Source of the DNA: Bacteroidota bacterium | GTDB lineage: Bacteria > Bacteroidota > Bacteroidia > Flavobacteriales > Flavobacteriaceae | Length of the DNA stretch: 14,472 nucleotides | Reading direction: 5' to 3' | Assembly (NCBI GenBank): GCA_023457535.1 | Contig: JAEWLN010000185.1 | Location: forward strand, 1-14,472 | Shown here: positions 12,053 through 14,472 of the stretch, one piece after another | Position numbering within the stretch: the first letter of the stretch is position 1 | Layout: each line of letters begins with the position of its first letter | Made by a program: the position numbers and the translations under genes | The notes under the pieces: generated by a model | The model's input: the letters and a program-made list of their open reading frames with translations, nothing else | What the model was told of the DNA's origin: nothing | The model's database searches: none

Positions 12053-14472
12053 ATGGCAAAGAATTTAGTGATAGTGGAGTCGCCTGCGAAGGCCAAGACG
12101 ATAGAGAAATTCCTCGGCAGCGACTTTCAGGTCGAGTCGAGTTACGGGCATATAGCCGATTTGCCATCAAAAGAGATCGGGGTGGATGTCGAGAACGGTT
12201 TTGCGCCGCGCTATGAAGTGTCCCCCGATAAAAAAGCGCTCGTGAGCAAACTGAAAACGCTTTCGAAAAACGCCGAAACCGTATGGCTGGCTTCCGATGA
12301 GGACCGCGAAGGAGAGGCCATTTCGTGGCATTTGGCCGAAGAGCTCAAACTTGATAAAAAGAAAACCAAGCGCATCGTTTTTCACGAAATCACCAAATCG
12401 GCGATCCTCAAGGCGATCGACAATCCGCGCGAGATCAATTACGATCTGGTCAATGCGCAGCAGGCCAGGCGTGTTCTGGACCGATTGGTAGGCTATGAGC
12501 TGTCGCCGGTTTTGTGGCGCAAGATCAAAAGCGGACTCTCTGCCGGTCGCGTGCAATCGGTTGCGGTGCGGCTGATCGTGGAGCGCGAACGCGAAATTCA
12601 GGATTTCAAGCCCGTTGCAACTTATTCTGTCGTGGCCGAATTCACGAATCAATCGGGCAAGGCGTTCAAAGCGCGTCTGCCAAAAAGTTTTGCGACAAAG
12701 AAACAGGCTGAAGAATTCCTGCAAAAGAACATCGGTTCTATATATAAGGTGTCGGACCTTGAAACCAAGCCGACCAAAAAATCACCGGCCGCGCCGTTCA
12801 CCACGTCAACACTGCAACAGGAGGCCGCGCGAAAACTGTACCTTCCGGTAGGAATAACGATGCAGCTCGCCCAGCGCTTGTACGAAGCGGGACTCATCAC
12901 TTATATGAGAACCGACAGTGTCAACCTGTCTGCGGAAGCGATGAAAGCGGCGCAGGATGAAATTACGCGGTCTTACGGCAAGGAGTTTTCCAAACCGCGC
13001 AACTTTGTGACCAAATCCAAAGGCGCACAGGAAGCGCACGAGGCGATTCGTCCGACTGATATGTCGCGTCATTCGGTAAACGTGGAGCGCGACCAGGCGC
13101 GTTTGTACGATCTGATCTGGAAACGCACGCTGGCTTCCCAGATGTCTGATGCCGAACTCGAACGCACCAACGTTAAAATCGAAGCAAACAACCATAGTGA
13201 ACTGTTTTCGGCGACGGGGGAAGTCCTGCTTTTTGAAGGGTTTTTGAAAGTGTACCTCGAAGGCAGCGACGACGATGAGGAAGAACAAGAGGGCATGCTT
13301 CCGGCGATGAAAGCGGGCGAGACGCTTCACAACAACTACATCACAGCAACCGAGCGCTATTCGCGTCCGGCGGCGCGTTATACGGAAGCGGCGCTGGTCA
13401 AGAAACTCGAGGAGCTCGGTATCGGGCGGCCGTCAACGTATGCCCCGACAATTTCAACGATCATCAACCGCAATTATGTTGAAAAAGGCACGCTGGAAGG
13501 ACAGGAGCGCAACTATACGCAACTGACGCTCGAATCGGGCAAAGTTGGTGAGAAAACACTTACTGAAACTACCGGATCGGATAAAGGAAAACTGGTTCCC
13601 ACAGACATCGGTTCCATCGTAACAGACTTTCTGGTCAAAAATTTCGAAAGCATTCTCGATTATAATTTTACGGCCAAAGTCGAGCAGGATTTCGACGAAA
13701 TTGCTGAAGGAAACCGCAATTGGGCCAGCATGATGAAGGAATTCTATGCGCATTTCCATCCGAATGTAAAAGAAGTCGAAGCCAATGCAGAGCGCGAAAG
13801 CGGCGAACGCATCCTTGGTCAGGATCCAAAAACGGGCAAACCGGTCAGTGTACGCTTGGGCAAATTTGGTCCGATGGCGCAAATCGGGGATGCCGACGAT
13901 GAAAACAAAATCTTTGCGAGCCTGCGTCAGGATCAGAATATCGGCACCATTACACTCGAAGAAGCACTCAATTTATTTTTGCTCCCTAAAAATCTCGGGA
14001 CGTACAAAGGTGAAGAAATCGAAGTCAACAACGGGCGATTCGGGCCGTACATCCGTTTTGGCAGTACGTTTATTTCGCTCCCGAAAGGCGAGGACCCGCT
14101 TGATGTAACGACCGTACGCGCGCATGAACTGATCGATGAAAAACTGAAAGCCGATGCGCCGATCGCAACTTACCAGGGCCACGGTGTCCAGAAAGGCGTC
14201 GGTAGATTCGGGCCGTTCTTGAAATGGAACGGGTTGTTTATCAACGTGAGCAAAAAGTATAATTTCGACAATTTGTCGCAATCGGACGTAGAAACGCTGA
14301 TCGAGGAAAAACTGCAAAAGGAAATCGACAAGGTGTTGCAGCGATGGGATGACGAGGGAATTGTAATTGAGAAAGCGCGTTGGGGGCGATCGGTCATCAC
14401 CAAAGGGAAGATCAAAATCGAACTCAGCAAAGACGTTGATGCTACCAAACTGACCCTCGAGCAGGTCAGGGA
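12053..14472 (+). CDS. topA: DNA topoisomerase I, type IA (3' partial)
   Basis: TopA relaxes negative supercoils by single-strand passage. The frame is open from the ATG at 12053 to the right edge, 806 full codons, with no stop. The Toprim domain begins MAKNLVIVESPAKAKTIEKF, with Glu9 and the acidic pair in SDEDREGEAISWHL (Asp82, Glu83, Asp84) that binds Mg2+. The catalytic tyrosine is Tyr284 in GLITYMRTDSVNLS. The conserved GIGRPSTYAPTISTI segment follows near residues 457-471. The C-terminal part holds GKFGP/GRFGP-type topoisomerase repeats (for example KFGPMAQIGD, GRFGPYIRFGS, GRFGPFLKWNG) instead of Cys4 zinc fingers, as usual in Bacteroidota. Flavobacterial TopA is little longer than this, so only a short end should be missing. 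It is divergent from miaB across 165 bases. Confidence 0.98.
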   Translation, partial: MAKNLVIVESPAKAKTIEKFLGSDFQVESSYGHIADLPSKEIGVDVENGFAPRYEVSPDKKALVSKLKTLSKNAETVWLASDEDREGEAISWHLAEELKLDKKKTKRIVFHEITKSAILKAIDNPREINYDLVNAQQARRVLDRLVGYELSPVLWRKIKSGLSAGRVQSVAVRLIVEREREIQDFKPVATYSVVAEFTNQSGKAFKARLPKSFATKKQAEEFLQKNIGSIYKVSDLETKPTKKSPAAPFTTSTLQQEAARKLYLPVGITMQLAQRLYEAGLITYMRTDSVNLSAEAMKAAQDEITRSYGKEFSKPRNFVTKSKGAQEAHEAIRPTDMSRHSVNVERDQARLYDLIWKRTLASQMSDAELERTNVKIEANNHSELFSATGEVLLFEGFLKVYLEGSDDDEEEQEGMLPAMKAGETLHNNYITATERYSRPAARYTEAALVKKLEELGIGRPSTYAPTISTIINRNYVEKGTLEGQERNYTQLTLESGKVGEKTLTETTGSDKGKLVPTDIGSIVTDFLVKNFESILDYNFTAKVEQDFDEIAEGNRNWASMMKEFYAHFHPNVKEVEANAERESGERILGQDPKTGKPVSVRLGKFGPMAQIGDADDENKIFASLRQDQNIGTITLEEALNLFLLPKNLGTYKGEEIEVNNGRFGPYIRFGSTFISLPKGEDPLDVTTVRAHELIDEKLKADAPIATYQGHGVQKGVGRFGPFLKWNGLFINVSKKYNFDNLSQSDVETLIEEKLQKEIDKVLQRWDDEGIVIEKARWGRSVITKGKIKIELSKDVDATKLTLEQVR

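Noticed and set aside
12806..13330. 174-codon minus-strand frame within topA
   Set aside because: It is antisense to an uninterrupted topA reading frame containing the catalytic tyrosine, and has no family features.

Overview
The window looks like a chromosomal segment from a Flavobacteriaceae-type Bacteroidota with an unusually balanced base composition (by eye close to half G+C; not counted). The evidence for Bacteroidota is the gene order miaB, RpoN-type activator, lptE, TPR protein, secG, groES, groEL, which is characteristic of Flavobacteriaceae. It is supported by promoters of the TTG-N19-21-TAnnTTTG type, weak or absent Shine-Dalgarno sequences, an AXA or lipobox signal peptide on every exported protein, and a SecG with an Ala/Pro-rich tail. 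No rRNA, tRNA, CRISPR array, insertion sequence or phage gene was seen.

Left part (1-2652, plus strand): an apparent metal-related operon. It holds the 3' end of a small protein, a TonB-dependent outer-membrane receptor of a Bacteroidota type with a Cys-Cys pair in the plug, and a secreted one-domain heavy-metal-binding (HMA) protein. A DedA-family membrane protein follows with its own promoter and a strong terminator (2711-3486). A stretch of about 290 bases without a credible gene (3487-3772) then separates it from the convergent groEL. That stretch is rich in inverted repeats.

Middle and right part (3773-11887, minus strand, read right to left): miaB (tRNA methylthiolation), an RpoN-dependent activator lacking a receiver domain, an unrecognised YD-repeat-like lipoprotein, lptE (LPS transport), a TPR-like protein, secG (Sec translocon), then a terminator and the separate groES-groEL chaperonin operon. 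The lipoprotein gene sits as an apparent insertion in the otherwise conserved block, and both it and lptE have their own promoter-like sequences. Its Cys-Ser-Asp-Asp start fits the flavobacterial surface-export signal, whereas LptE lacks one.

Far right: topA (DNA topoisomerase I) reads divergently from miaB and runs off the window, lacking only its C-terminal end.

Most of the window is ordinary core genome. I found no clear new system. The most interesting points are a dyad centred on the candidate groES -7 box, the lipoprotein insertion, the structured gene-free stretch next to groEL, and a 14-bp direct repeat overlapping the dedA promoter.
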